A DNA stretch of 52,752 nt from an uncultured Collinsella sp. (GTDB taxonomy: Bacteria; Actinomycetota; Coriobacteriia; Coriobacteriales; Coriobacteriaceae), in assembly GCA_900541015.1 (NCBI GenBank), contig UQIB01000017.1:1-52752 (forward strand). Direction: 5' to 3'. Both the position numbers and the translations under genes were made by a program. Under the pieces are notes generated by a model. That model was not told the DNA's origin. It saw only the letters and a list, made by a program, of their open reading frames with translations, and made no database searches. Below, in pieces: positions 1-8,173 of this stretch (position 1 is the stretch's first letter; every line of letters begins with the position of its first letter).

Positions 1-53
1 CAGACCTTCCTGAGCTTGCCGATCTCGGAAGGCACGTGCAGACCTTTCGTCAT
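1..53 (-). CDS. arcA: Arginine deiminase, N-terminal start only (partial)
   Basis: Only the first 17 codons are inside the window; the gene runs off the left edge. The minus strand reads MTKGLHVPSEIGKLRKV, which matches the conserved N-terminus of arginine deiminases (an xSEIGKL(K/R)xV block). A good Shine-Dalgarno (AGGAGG) lies two bases upstream of the ATG. Arginine deiminase converts arginine to citrulline and ammonia in the energy-yielding ADI pathway. The identification rests on a short stretch, but the motif, start codon and RBS agree. Confidence 0.7.
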   Translation of the reverse strand, partial: MTKGLHVPSEIGKLRKV

Positions 54-603
54 GGCCTCCTACCTTTCTTTCGGGCCTTTCGGCCGAATCTCTCAGCGCC
101 CTTCCGTAACGGGCGCTGCTTGCTGACAGCTCTAGTTATATCCAAATTCCACCCGCAATTCCACCTCGCCCCCGAACGGTCAACAAAGTGCGATGAACGG
201 TATATCGCATGTGATTCCCCCATGATGTACTTCGGCGTTCTAAAGTAACTTTTCTAAGGTAAACGCTCTTTTTTCCTAAAAACCATTTGCGATTGTGTCT
301 CTAAACTTTTGATTCAGAATTGCATAGCTTAATCGGTTTTATGTATATAAATGATGTTTGTTCACGTTTCCGCCTGCATTCAATGATATTCAGCTATCTA
401 TCATTCTTATTCACACTTACGTACCAGTTGAGTGAGGATATAGACCGCTTGCAGACGAGCAGGGCGTCAGTCCTATGACTTGTCAGCGTAAGAAGTAGGT
501 AAAGATACCGTTCACGCGATACGTCCGTGCCAGCGGTCGACTAAATTGAGACAATAGTGAATTAGAGTTAGGCTACCGTCCCCTACGGGGACTGAACGGA
601 CAG
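54..603. promoter_or_regulatory. AT-rich divergent intergenic region between arcA and ppk
   Basis: About 550 bases without a convincing gene. On the arcA side there is a perfect 8-bp hairpin (94-101 with 111-118) and a GGGCC/GGCC hairpin just upstream of the arcA RBS. The 200-440 stretch is clearly more AT-rich than the flanking genes, as expected for a promoter region. On the ppk side a GTCCCC/GGGGAC hairpin sits near 578-593. I could not assign specific -35/-10 boxes or an ArgR site. Confidence 0.4.
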
Positions 604-3012
604 ATGCATATGCCGAGCAAAATCGAAAAGAAGCAAAAGGCCGCTAAGCTGCGCAAGCCGCCGCGCGACTTCTCGTACACGCAAAATCGAGAGCTCAGCT
701 GGCTGCGCTTTGACAACCGCGTGCTCGACGAGGCTTTTGATGAGTCCGTGCCGCTGTTCGAGCGCCTTAAGTTCGTCTCGATCTTCGAGTCCAACCTCGA
801 TGAGTTCCTCATGGTGCGCGTGGGTGGTCTGTCCGACCTTGCCGAGCTCAAAAAACAACCTGTCGACAACAAGAGCAATATGACCGCCTCCGAACAGGTC
901 GATGCTGTCATGGCCGAAATGCCCGGGCTCCTTACCCGTTGGGAGTCCATCTTTAAGAACATCGAGGGCAAGCTCGACACCCTGGGCGTTCACCGCGCAC
1001 GTGTCGATTCGCTTACGCCCGAGGAGCGCACCTTTGTAACCCGCTACTTCCAGGCCTACGTGTCGCCGGTCATCTCACCGCTGGTGATCGACCCGCGCCA
1101 CCCCTTCCCAAACCTGCGCAACGGCGCACTCTATCTGGCTTGTGGCCTGGACGGCGTCACCGACGAGGAGAGCCTGCTGGGCCTGATCGAGATTCCCGCC
1201 TCGATGAACCGCGTGGTCGAGATCCCCTCGCCCACCGGCACCTACTCCTACATTCTGCTCGAGGACGTCATCCTCGCCTGCCTGGACAGCTGCTTTGGCT
1301 CCTATAAGCCGCTCGACCGCGCGCTCATCCGCGTCACCCGCAACGCCGACATCGATCCGGACGGCGAGGGCGTCGAGGAAGAAGAGGACTACCGCCAGCA
1401 TATGAAGCGCATCCTTAAGAAGCGCCTGCGCCTGCAGCCGGTAGTGCTCGCCGTCTCGGGCTCACTCGAAAAAGCAACGCTCAAGACTATCCGCAAGGCG
1501 CTCGAGCTCTCGCGTCGCTCGGTTTTTACCTGCGATATCCCGCTCAACCTGGACTATGTCTTTGGCATTGAGGGCAAGATTCCCGAGCACCTGCGCAACG
1601 AGTTGCTCTTTACGCCGTTTAAGCCGCAGCCCAACCCCACCATCGATATGACCCGCTCCATCCGCGAGCAGGTACTTCAGCACGACAAGCTGCTCTTTTA
1701 TCCCTATGAGGCCATGAACCCCTTCTTGGATCTGGTACACGAGGCCGCCTACGACCCCGAGTGCATCTCGTTGCGCATCACGCTCTACCGTGTGGCCAAG
1801 CAGAGCCGCCTGTGCGAGTCGCTGATCGATGCCGCCGAGAACGGCAAAGAGGTCACGGTGCTCATGGAGCTCCGCGCCCGCTTCGACGAGCAGAACAACA
1901 TCGAGTGGGCCGAGCGTCTGGAAGAGGCAGGCTGCACCGTCATCTACGGCTCCGAAGGCTTTAAGTGCCACTCCAAGATCTGCCAGCTCACCTATCGCGA
2001 GGGCATGGCGCTTACACGCCTGACGCTGTTGGGCACCGGCAACTTTAACGAGAAGACGGCCAAGCTCTACAGCGACTTTATGCTCATGACCGCCCATCCC
2101 GGCATCGGCGAGGACGCCAACCTGTTCTTCCGCAATCTGTCGCTGGGCAACCTGCGCGGCGACTACCGCTTCCTGGGTGTGGCGCCCGTAGGCCTCAAGC
2201 CGCTCATCATGCGCGGCCTGGATCGCGAGATTCAGCGCGCTCTCGCTGGCGAGCCCGCCCGCGTGTTCTTTAAGCTCAACTCGCTGACCGACCGCGAGGT
2301 TATCGACAAGATCGCCGAGGCATCGTGTGCCGGCGTGCGCGTGGACATGATCATCCGCGGCATCTCGTGCCTCAAGCCCGGTGTTCCGGGCAAGACCGAG
2401 AACGTGCATGTCCGCTCCATCGTCGGACGCTTTTTGGAGCACGCCCGTGTTTACGCTTTTGGCGTGGACTCGGACATGATTTACCTGAGCTCGGCAGACA
2501 TGATGACACGCAACACCGAGCACCGCGTGGAGATCGCCTTCCCCGTGCTCGACCCCACCTGCCGCGCCCTGGTACACGAGTACATGGGCATGCAGCTGCG
2601 GGACAACGTGAAGGCCCGCAGCCTCACGAGCGACGGCACCTGGGTCCCCGTGGAGCGTGCAGAGGGTGAGAAACCCTTCAACTCGCAGGAAGCCCTGCTG
2701 GAGCGTGCCTATCGCAACGCCGAGGCCGCGCCCGAGCCCGTCATTGAGGCGGAACCCGCCCCCCAGCCCGAGCCGCAGCCGGTAGCACCCAAGGTCCAAG
2801 AGGTCCAGGCGACCGTCATTGAACCCGAGCCTGCACCTGCACCTCGACCCGAGCCGCAGGTCACCAAGCCCGCACCCGAGACGAGCGCCCGTCGCGATAA
2901 GCCCGCCGGCAAGACCAAGGCCATCGAGCGCCATCGCCCCGGTCGCGTGCGCATGGGCTTGGGCCTGATCGGCCTGGGTCTTAAGACGCTCATTACCGGC
3001 AAGACGAAATAG
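604..3012 (+). CDS. ppk: Polyphosphate kinase (PPK1) with Pro/Glu-rich C-terminal extension
   Basis: Polymerises inorganic polyphosphate from ATP, and the reverse. The protein is 802 residues; the PPK1 core ends near residue 695. Visible motifs are the N-terminal NRELSWLRFDNRV block and two histidines matching the catalytic pair: H456 in CHSKICQL (the autophosphorylated site in known PPK1) and H613 in FLEHARVY. After the core comes roughly 65 residues of Pro/Glu/Ala repeats and then a basic, glycine-leucine rich tail (RVRMGLGLIGLGLK) that could associate with membrane or polyphosphate; typical PPK1 proteins are near 690 residues and lack this. Two in-frame ATGs lie at 604 and 610 with only a weak RBS, so the start is uncertain by two codons. 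Confidence 0.95.
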   Translation: MHMPSKIEKKQKAAKLRKPPRDFSYTQNRELSWLRFDNRVLDEAFDESVPLFERLKFVSIFESNLDEFLMVRVGGLSDLAELKKQPVDNKSNMTASEQVDAVMAEMPGLLTRWESIFKNIEGKLDTLGVHRARVDSLTPEERTFVTRYFQAYVSPVISPLVIDPRHPFPNLRNGALYLACGLDGVTDEESLLGLIEIPASMNRVVEIPSPTGTYSYILLEDVILACLDSCFGSYKPLDRALIRVTRNADIDPDGEGVEEEEDYRQHMKRILKKRLRLQPVVLAVSGSLEKATLKTIRKALELSRRSVFTCDIPLNLDYVFGIEGKIPEHLRNELLFTPFKPQPNPTIDMTRSIREQVLQHDKLLFYPYEAMNPFLDLVHEAAYDPECISLRITLYRVAKQSRLCESLIDAAENGKEVTVLMELRARFDEQNNIEWAERLEEAGCTVIYGSEGFKCHSKICQLTYREGMALTRLTLLGTGNFNEKTAKLYSDFMLMTAHPGIGEDANLFFRNLSLGNLRGDYRFLGVAPVGLKPLIMRGLDREIQRALAGEPARVFFKLNSLTDREVIDKIAEASCAGVRVDMIIRGISCLKPGVPGKTENVHVRSIVGRFLEHARVYAFGVDSDMIYLSSADMMTRNTEHRVEIAFPVLDPTCRALVHEYMGMQLRDNVKARSLTSDGTWVPVERAEGEKPFNSQEALLERAYRNAEAAPEPVIEAEPAPQPEPQPVAPKVQEVQATVIEPEPAPAPRPEPQVTKPAPETSARRDKPAGKTKAIERHRPGRVRMGLGLIGLGLKTLITGKTK

Positions 3013-3035
3013 TCGTTTGTAGAAGCAGTTTGTAG

Positions 3036-3080
3036 AAGCGCCCCGCATTTGAGGAAAGCCTCGGATGCGGGGCGCTTTTC
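3036..3080 (+). terminator. Rho-independent terminator after ppk
   Basis: A GC-rich stem (AGCGCCCCGCAT pairing with ATGCGGGGCGCT) is followed by TTTTC. It lies 24 bases after the ppk stop. Confidence 0.85.
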
Positions 3081-3125
3081 CCTGCTACCATGGTGCGAAC
3101 AACAACGCGAATGACAGGCAGGAAT

Positions 3126-4439
3126 ATGAAGCTCACTATAGAATCGATGACCTACGGCGCCGACGGGCTGGCGCACGCCGACAACGGCAAGGCCGTCTTT
3201 GTGCAGGGCGCCGTGGCAGGCGACACCGTCGAGGCCGAGGTCGTACAGGACGGCAAGTCGTTCATGCGCGCCCGCACCACCGAGATTCTGGAGCCAAGCC
3301 CCGATCGCATTCAGCCTCCCTGCCCCTTCGTGGGCATCTGCGGCGGCTGCTCGTGGGGCAATCTCTCACGCACGGCACAGCTCGCCGCCAAGGAGCAAAA
3401 CCTGCGCTCCACGCTCGAGCGCATCGGCAAGTTCGCTCCTGAGCAGGTCGATGAGTTGGTACAGCCCATCTGCCACACCAAGGACGACTGGGGCTACCGC
3501 AATAAAATCGAGCTCGAACCGACCGTCGTCAACGGTCGCGTGCGCCTTGGCATGCACGGTGTCGACCCCAGCAAAATCGTGACCGTCGATACGTGCCCGC
3601 TGTTCGATAAGCGCTTCCCGAAGGCGCTCAAATCGGTCGTCGGTGCACTCAACTATCTAAGCGGCAGCCATGACTTGGGGCTCGAACGCGTGGGCATTCG
3701 CGCATCGCGCCGCACCAAGGCACTCGAGGTCGCACTCTGGACGCCCACAGGCTCTTTTCCGCGCTCGCAGGTCTCCCGCGTGCTGGCGGACGCCGCTCAT
3801 CCCACGAGCATCGTGCGCGTGATGAGCAAGGGCGAAAAGAAGGCCCGCCGTGTCTCCAAGGTCGAAATGCTCGCCGGAGAGGGCTCATGGACCGAGAACA
3901 TCGCTGACGGCCAGATGCGCTTGTCTGCCCCGTCTTTTTTCCAGGTCAACACCAAGGGTGCCGAGATTTTGATCGAGCTCGTCATGGAGGCGCTCGACCC
4001 ACAAGAAGACGAGCTTGCCGTGGACCTGTACTGCGGCGCCGGAACCTTTACCCTGCCGCTCGCCCGCCGCTGCGACTTTGTTGCCGCCGTCGAGGCCTAC
4101 GGTCCGGCCGTGCGCGACCTGCGCCGTAACCTCGAGATCAACAAGCTCGACAACGTCGACGTCATCGGCGGCGATGCCGTGCGCGAGTTCCCCGACCAGG
4201 ACGCCGATGTCCTGGTGGTCGATCCGCCACGCGCGGGCCTGGCGCCCGAGGCCATCGACCTCATCGCCAGCACGAGTGCCCGCGATGTCGCCTACGTGAG
4301 CTGCGACCCGGCCACCCTGGCGCGCGATCTCAAACGCTTTGTCGAAGAAGGCACCTTCTCCCCCGTAAAGATCACGCCAGTTGACCTATTCCCGCAAACC
4401 TTCCACTGCGAGACCGTCGTCCACCTTAGGCGCAACTAG
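3126..4439 (+). CDS. rlmD: 23S rRNA (uracil-5-)-methyltransferase, RumA/RlmD/TrmA family
   Basis: SAM-dependent methyltransferase that makes 5-methyluridine in 23S rRNA (exact uridine not determinable here). The 437-residue product has an N-terminal TRAM RNA-binding domain (about 1-58), an Fe-S cysteine cluster (CPFVGICGGC), SAM motif I (DLYCGAGTFTLPL), a DPPRAGL motif and the catalytic cysteine C393 in YVSCDPATL. I chose the ATG at 3126 because the TRAM domain begins there and an AGGCAGGA sequence precedes it; in-frame starts at 3090 and 3105 would add residues with no family match. RlmC/RlmCD or TrmA-type specificity cannot be excluded. Confidence 0.88.
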   Translation: MKLTIESMTYGADGLAHADNGKAVFVQGAVAGDTVEAEVVQDGKSFMRARTTEILEPSPDRIQPPCPFVGICGGCSWGNLSRTAQLAAKEQNLRSTLERIGKFAPEQVDELVQPICHTKDDWGYRNKIELEPTVVNGRVRLGMHGVDPSKIVTVDTCPLFDKRFPKALKSVVGALNYLSGSHDLGLERVGIRASRRTKALEVALWTPTGSFPRSQVSRVLADAAHPTSIVRVMSKGEKKARRVSKVEMLAGEGSWTENIADGQMRLSAPSFFQVNTKGAEILIELVMEALDPQEDELAVDLYCGAGTFTLPLARRCDFVAAVEAYGPAVRDLRRNLEINKLDNVDVIGGDAVREFPDQDADVLVVDPPRAGLAPEAIDLIASTSARDVAYVSCDPATLARDLKRFVEEGTFSPVKITPVDLFPQTFHCETVVHLRRN

Positions 4440-4545
4440 CCACTTAATCATTGCTCAGAAAAATCATTGGGAAATCGAGCGTGGCAAGCGGAGGTCTTCG
4501 GGGTATAAGACGGCTAATCGTATGCCGCCTATGAAAGGAACCCTC

Positions 4546-5088
4546 ATGCCCAGCGTTGCCGTTCTCGCCGCCGATGGCTTTGAAACTATTGAATGCTTGA
4601 CCATGGTCGATGTCATGCGTCGCGGCGGCGTGCGTGCCACGCTCGTCTCGATCATGCCCACGCGTGAGGTCGTAAGCTCGCTGCAGATCCCCGTGACCTG
4701 CGATGCGCTCTTTGATGAGATCGACTTTGACGAGTACGACTGCGTCGTGCTACCCGGCGGCCTACCCGGTGCCACCAACCTGCGCGCCGATCAGCGCGTC
4801 TGCGACGTGGTCTGCGAGTTCGCCGCGACCAAGCACGTCGCCGCCATCTGCGCCGCCCCGTTTATCCTGGGCGAGCTCGATCTGCTCGAGGGGCGCCACG
4901 CCACGTGCTTCCCTGGCTTTGAGAAAAGCTTCCCCGAAGGCACCTATACCGGCGAGAAGGTTACGCAAGACGGCAACATCATCACCGCCAGCGGCATGGC
5001 CCAGTCGCTCCCCTTTGCGCTTGAGCTGCTGCGCACGCTCGCCGGCGACAAGGCCGTCGAGAAGGTCGCCGAGGGCATTCAGCTATGA
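4546..5088 (+). CDS. DJ-1/PfpI (YajL-like) family protein
   Basis: 180-residue single-domain protein of the DJ-1/ThiJ/PfpI superfamily. The nucleophile-elbow cysteine is C102 in AAICAAP, and E17 in FETIE is the usual partner glutamate. Family members act as glyoxalase/deglycase-like or chaperone-like stress proteins; the exact activity cannot be read from sequence. The start at 4546 has a GAAAGGA RBS. Its TGA stop overlaps the ATG of the next gene (ATGA), so it is translationally coupled to maf. Confidence 0.88.
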   Translation: MPSVAVLAADGFETIECLTMVDVMRRGGVRATLVSIMPTREVVSSLQIPVTCDALFDEIDFDEYDCVVLPGGLPGATNLRADQRVCDVVCEFAATKHVAAICAAPFILGELDLLEGRHATCFPGFEKSFPEGTYTGEKVTQDGNIITASGMAQSLPFALELLRTLAGDKAVEKVAEGIQL

Positions 5089-5666
5089 TTTTGGCTTCGC
5101 AATCACCGCGCCGCATCGAGTTGATGCACGAGGCGGGCTATGACATTCGCATCATTCCTGCCGATATCGACGAAACGCCGTTTGATGGCGAGGCCCCGCT
5201 TACGCTCGTTGAACGCTTAGCACGCGCAAAAGCCGCCGCCGTTGCCACCGAGCATGCCGAGCCCAATGAGCTGACGGTCGCGGCCGACACCATCGTCACC
5301 TTTGACGGCAAGATTCTGGGCAAGCCGGCAACCGAGGACGAGGCGCGCACCATGCTCCGTGAGCTTTCGGGCCGCACGCACCAGGTCGCAACCGGCGTCT
5401 GCATCGTTAAAGCAGGCGATACGGCTGCCCCGCATGCCGCCGAGAGCCTGTCCTTTGTCGATGTGACCGACGTAACGTTCTACGAGCTCACCGACGAGCA
5501 GATCGAGCACTACGTCGCCTCGGGTGAGCCCATGGACAAGGCCGGCGCCTACGGCATTCAGGGCACAGGAGGACGCATGCTCGTGCACGATATTTCGGGC
5601 GACTTCTATAACGTGGTGGGCCTACCCATCGCCCGCGTCGCGCGCGCGATTCAAAAACTCTCGTAA
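5085..5666 (+). CDS. maf: Maf-family nucleoside triphosphate pyrophosphatase
   Basis: 193 residues. Shows the Maf N-terminal LASQSPRR motif, the AADT motif and the LxGRTHxVxTGV block. Maf proteins hydrolyse non-canonical or canonical dTTP/UTP/CTP to monophosphates and are linked to house-cleaning and septum control. The start codon overlaps the stop of the DJ-1 gene by 4 bases, so the two are co-translated. A weak hairpin (GGCGCTGGG / CCCCCGGCGCC, 5673-5695) follows the stop. Confidence 0.93.
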   Translation: MILASQSPRRIELMHEAGYDIRIIPADIDETPFDGEAPLTLVERLARAKAAAVATEHAEPNELTVAADTIVTFDGKILGKPATEDEARTMLRELSGRTHQVATGVCIVKAGDTAAPHAAESLSFVDVTDVTFYELTDEQIEHYVASGEPMDKAGAYGIQGTGGRMLVHDISGDFYNVVGLPIARVARAIQKLS

Positions 5667-5672
5667 TTGCAT

Positions 5673-5703
5673 CTGGCGCTGGGTATCCCCCGGCGCCTAC
5701 AAT
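5673..5703 (+). terminator. Possible weak terminator after maf
   Basis: Hairpin GGCGCTGGG-TAT-CCCCCGGCGCC followed after four bases by a short T run. It fits the gene end but the U-tract is poor. Confidence 0.4.
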
Positions 5704-5767
5704 TTTGGCGTACCGTACGGATCCCGACCGGGCACAAGGCGCGGCGGAAAACCGATAGGAGTTAAAC

Positions 5768-6769
5768 ATGGATACACTGCTCGAGGCCATTGACGTCTGC
5801 GATGTCGATGGCTTTTGCTATGGCAACTATACGGACGAGGAGGCCGGCACCGGTTGCACCGTAATCGTGGCACCCGAGGGCGCCACCGGCGGCGTTGACG
5901 TTCGCGGCGGTGCTCCGGCATCGCGCGAAACCGACCTGCTGCGACCCGAGAACACCGTCGACAAGGTCCACGCTGTCTGCCTTTCGGGTGGATCGGCCTT
6001 TGGCCTCGAGGCTGCAAGCGGCGTCGCTCGCGAGCTTGAGAGCCGCGGCATCGGCCTTCCCGTCGGCCCCACGCAGGTGCCTATCGTGTGCTCCAGCTGT
6101 ATCTTCGACCTCGCCTTTGGTAACCCCACCGTTCGCCCTGACATTGAGGCCGGCATCGCCGCGGTGCGCGAAGCACTCGACAACACCCCCACCAGGCTCG
6201 AACAGGGCAACGTGGGCGCCGGCACGGGCGCTACCGTGGGTAAGCTCATGGGCCCCGCTACCTGCATGAAGGCCGGCCTTGGCGCTGCCGCCGTGGCGCT
6301 CGGCCCCATCAAGGTGGGCGCCGTGGTCTCGGTCAACGCCTGCGGCAACGTTGTCGACCCCTTCACCGGCGAGTGGGTCGCCGGTATGCGCGCCGCAGCC
6401 GATAGCGACCAGATTGTCGACATGGAACTCGCAGCCTTTGCCGCCGCCGGATCCATGCAGATGCCGCTCGACCGCACCAACACCACCATCAGCTGCATCG
6501 TCACCAACGTAGAACTCACTAAGGCACAAGCCACCAAGGTCTCCCAGATGGCCGCAGACGCCTACGCACACGCCATCCGTCCCACGCACACCACCAACGA
6601 CGGCGACACCATCTACACCCTCGCCAGCGGCAAACTGGGCGCCCAGGCAAGTGCCGCCGTTCCCCTAGACCTGCTGGGCATGCTCGCAGTAAGGGCCTTG
6701 GAAACCGCCATCGTAAACGGAGCCAAAACCGCCAAAATCTCCCACGGCATCCCCGGCGCCGCGAAGTAG
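5768..6769 (+). CDS. P1-type (S58/DmpA/NylC-like) self-processing peptidase
   Basis: 333-residue Ntn-hydrolase of the peptidase family P1 (DmpA aminopeptidase / NylC 6-aminohexanoate oligomer hydrolase group). Visible signatures are LSGGSAFGLEAASGV near residue 78 and GNVGAGTGATVGK near residue 155, which carries the Thr expected to become the N-terminal nucleophile after autocleavage. Members act on N-terminal D- or beta-amino acid peptides and amides; the substrate is unknown. A clear RBS (TAGGAG) precedes the ATG. The gene converges on the minus-strand glycosyltransferase across a palindrome-rich gap. Confidence 0.85.
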   Translation: MDTLLEAIDVCDVDGFCYGNYTDEEAGTGCTVIVAPEGATGGVDVRGGAPASRETDLLRPENTVDKVHAVCLSGGSAFGLEAASGVARELESRGIGLPVGPTQVPIVCSSCIFDLAFGNPTVRPDIEAGIAAVREALDNTPTRLEQGNVGAGTGATVGKLMGPATCMKAGLGAAAVALGPIKVGAVVSVNACGNVVDPFTGEWVAGMRAAADSDQIVDMELAAFAAAGSMQMPLDRTNTTISCIVTNVELTKAQATKVSQMAADAYAHAIRPTHTTNDGDTIYTLASGKLGAQASAAVPLDLLGMLAVRALETAIVNGAKTAKISHGIPGAAK

Positions 6770-6781
6770 CCTAACCTGACC

Positions 6782-6906
6782 GGTTGCCCGGTGGGGCTTG
6801 GTTATGTTTGCTGCTCTACAGTCCTGGCTCGCACGAAGAGCACATTAAGTGCTCTTCGGCTCGTGCGGAACTCGCGACAAACATAACCAAGCCCCACCGG
6901 GCAACC
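6782..6906. repeat. Nested palindrome A1 (perfect 29-bp outer arms)
   Basis: Outer arms 6782-6810 and 6878-6906 are perfect reverse complements (29 bp). Inside sits a second stem (6834-6843 with 6849-6858, loop ATTAA). The inner core (about 6815-6872) is also present, reverse-complemented, in element A2 at 7000-7109, while the outer arms are unrelated. It lies between convergent genes and may serve as a bidirectional terminator. Confidence 0.85.
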
Positions 6907-6908
6907 TA

Positions 6909-6974
6909 CCAACCAGATTCTTTTCAGACCAGGCCCCTGTGTACCGCGCGTCGAAGATCTTCAAATTCAAATAA
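6909..6974 (+). pseudogene. Possible C-terminal remnant of a second glycosyltransferase gene
   Basis: Read on the plus strand in the frame ending at the TAA of 6972-6974, this stretch gives ...VYRASKIFKFK-stop. The intact minus-strand glycosyltransferase at 7142 ends ...LYRLASKIFKFN-stop. The shared DNA includes a 17-base exact match (AAGATCTTCAAATTCAA) in inverted orientation relative to the intact gene. It lies between the two nested palindromes. Either a decayed convergent paralog or an inverted duplication of the gene end would explain it; the alignment is short, so confidence is modest. Confidence 0.45.
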
Positions 6975-6999
6975 CCTGACAATCGTTTCTTATAGCAGA

Positions 7000-7109
7000 G
7001 GCCCCTTGGCCTTTAGTTTGATACAAGTTCCGCACGAGCCGGAAAGCACTTAATGTGCTTTCCGTGCGAGCAGGACTGTTCGCAGTAGCAAACTAAAGGC
7101 CAAGGGGCC
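7000..7109. repeat. Nested palindrome A2 (21-bp outer arms)
   Basis: Outer arms 7000-7020 and 7089-7109 are perfect 21-bp reverse complements. The core contains GGAAAGCAC-TTAAT-GTGCTTTCC and flanking CGCACGAG/CGTGCGAG. When reverse-complemented, this core aligns with the core of A1 (shared ACAGTCCTG, CTCGCACG, GCACATTAAGTGC and CGTGCGGAACT blocks), so the two are copies of one element with different arms. Confidence 0.85.
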
Positions 7110-7141
7110 CAGTCAACCTATCAGCAGCGATTACTCAGCAG

Positions 7142-8173
7142 CTAGTTGAATTTGAAGATCTTTGAGGCAAGACGGTATAGGCCGAGTGTGGTTTTGTCTC
7201 CGGCCCGTCCGCGCAGATTGGTGAAGAACCCGACCACGCCGTAGCGGGCACGACGATACATGCGCTCGTCGTAGGCCTTCAAATCATTCCACAGCGTCTT
7301 TAGGCGCTCGTCGGCGCAATCTTCCTCGGAAAGCTTGGTGAGCACCGAGCAGATCGCCATCATCATGGTGAAGTAGCCCATCATGTACGAACGCAGGCGC
7401 GACGACTCGACATCGCTGTACAGGTGGTACGACTCCATCATGATACGCGTAACACGGAACTGCTGGTCCAGACGCTTGACCATCGTTGCCTCGTTGACGC
7501 TCTGGCCTTCGCGACCGATAAAGTAGCGGTAGAGGTCGATGTCGGCGTAGTACATGGTCTTGCAACGCGGCAGCGGCACGTAGGCGTAGATGTTGTCCAC
7601 ATAGAACGTGTGCGGCGGCATGGGAAGGTTGGACTCGCGCAGCACATCCGTGCGATAGCACAGGCTGTGCATGAGTAGGTTCTGGTCCAGGCGGAAATGA
7701 CCGATCTGATCCCAGGAAAAGATCTTTTTGCGTGGCAGGGCAAATTTGTAGCCAATAGCGGTATGCGTGCCCTCGTAAACCTTCTCGTACACGTAATTCG
7801 AGATAAACAGGTCAACGCGCTGGTCGCGCTCTTCAAAGCCACGCAGAATCGACAGCATGGTCGAAAGAGCCGCGCCGTCAAGCCAGTCGTCCGAGTCGAC
7901 AACCTTGTAGTAGGTGCCCTGCGCCTCGCGCAGACCCGAAAGGACGGCAATACCGTGACCGCCATTCTCCTGGTGCACCGCGCGGATGATTCCAGGATAA
8001 CGGGCCTCCCACTCGTCGGCCTTGGCGGCCGTCTCGTCCTTGGAGCCGTCATCCACCACGATAATCTCGATATCGGTGGCGTAATTGCTCCCCTCCAAGA
8101 TGGAGGTGATGCAATGGTCCATATCCTTGGCGGCGTTATACGAGGGAATACCGAATGTTATGACTTTATGCAT
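7142..8173 (-). CDS. Glycosyltransferase family 2
   Basis: 343 residues. N-terminal GT-A fold: FGIPSYNA start, VVDDGSKDET nucleotide-sugar binding segment and the DSDDW metal-binding motif around residue 96. Likely adds a sugar, plausibly galactofuranose, to a cell-surface glycan in the cytoplasm. The chosen ATG at 8173 overlaps the stop of glf by 8 bases, implying translational coupling with the gene that makes UDP-galactofuranose; an in-frame ATG six codons upstream is inside glf. Membrane segments are not obvious. Confidence 0.88.
   Translation of the reverse strand: MHKVITFGIPSYNAAKDMDHCITSILEGSNYATDIEIIVVDDGSKDETAAKADEWEARYPGIIRAVHQENGGHGIAVLSGLREAQGTYYKVVDSDDWLDGAALSTMLSILRGFEERDQRVDLFISNYVYEKVYEGTHTAIGYKFALPRKKIFSWDQIGHFRLDQNLLMHSLCYRTDVLRESNLPMPPHTFYVDNIYAYVPLPRCKTMYYADIDLYRYFIGREGQSVNEATMVKRLDQQFRVTRIMMESYHLYSDVESSRLRSYMMGYFTMMMAICSVLTKLSEEDCADERLKTLWNDLKAYDERMYRRARYGVVGFFTNLRGRAGDKTTLGLYRLASKIFKFN

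Noticed and set aside
90..125. CTGAGA in the arcA leader suggesting a TPP riboswitch
   Set aside because: No second TPP landmark (ACCTGA) and no thiamine gene; just a simple hairpin.
1462..3048. Long open frame antisense to ppk
   Set aside because: Composition is that of a shadow of a GC-rich gene (His/Gly/Leu/Ala-rich), no family match; ppk on the other strand is certain.
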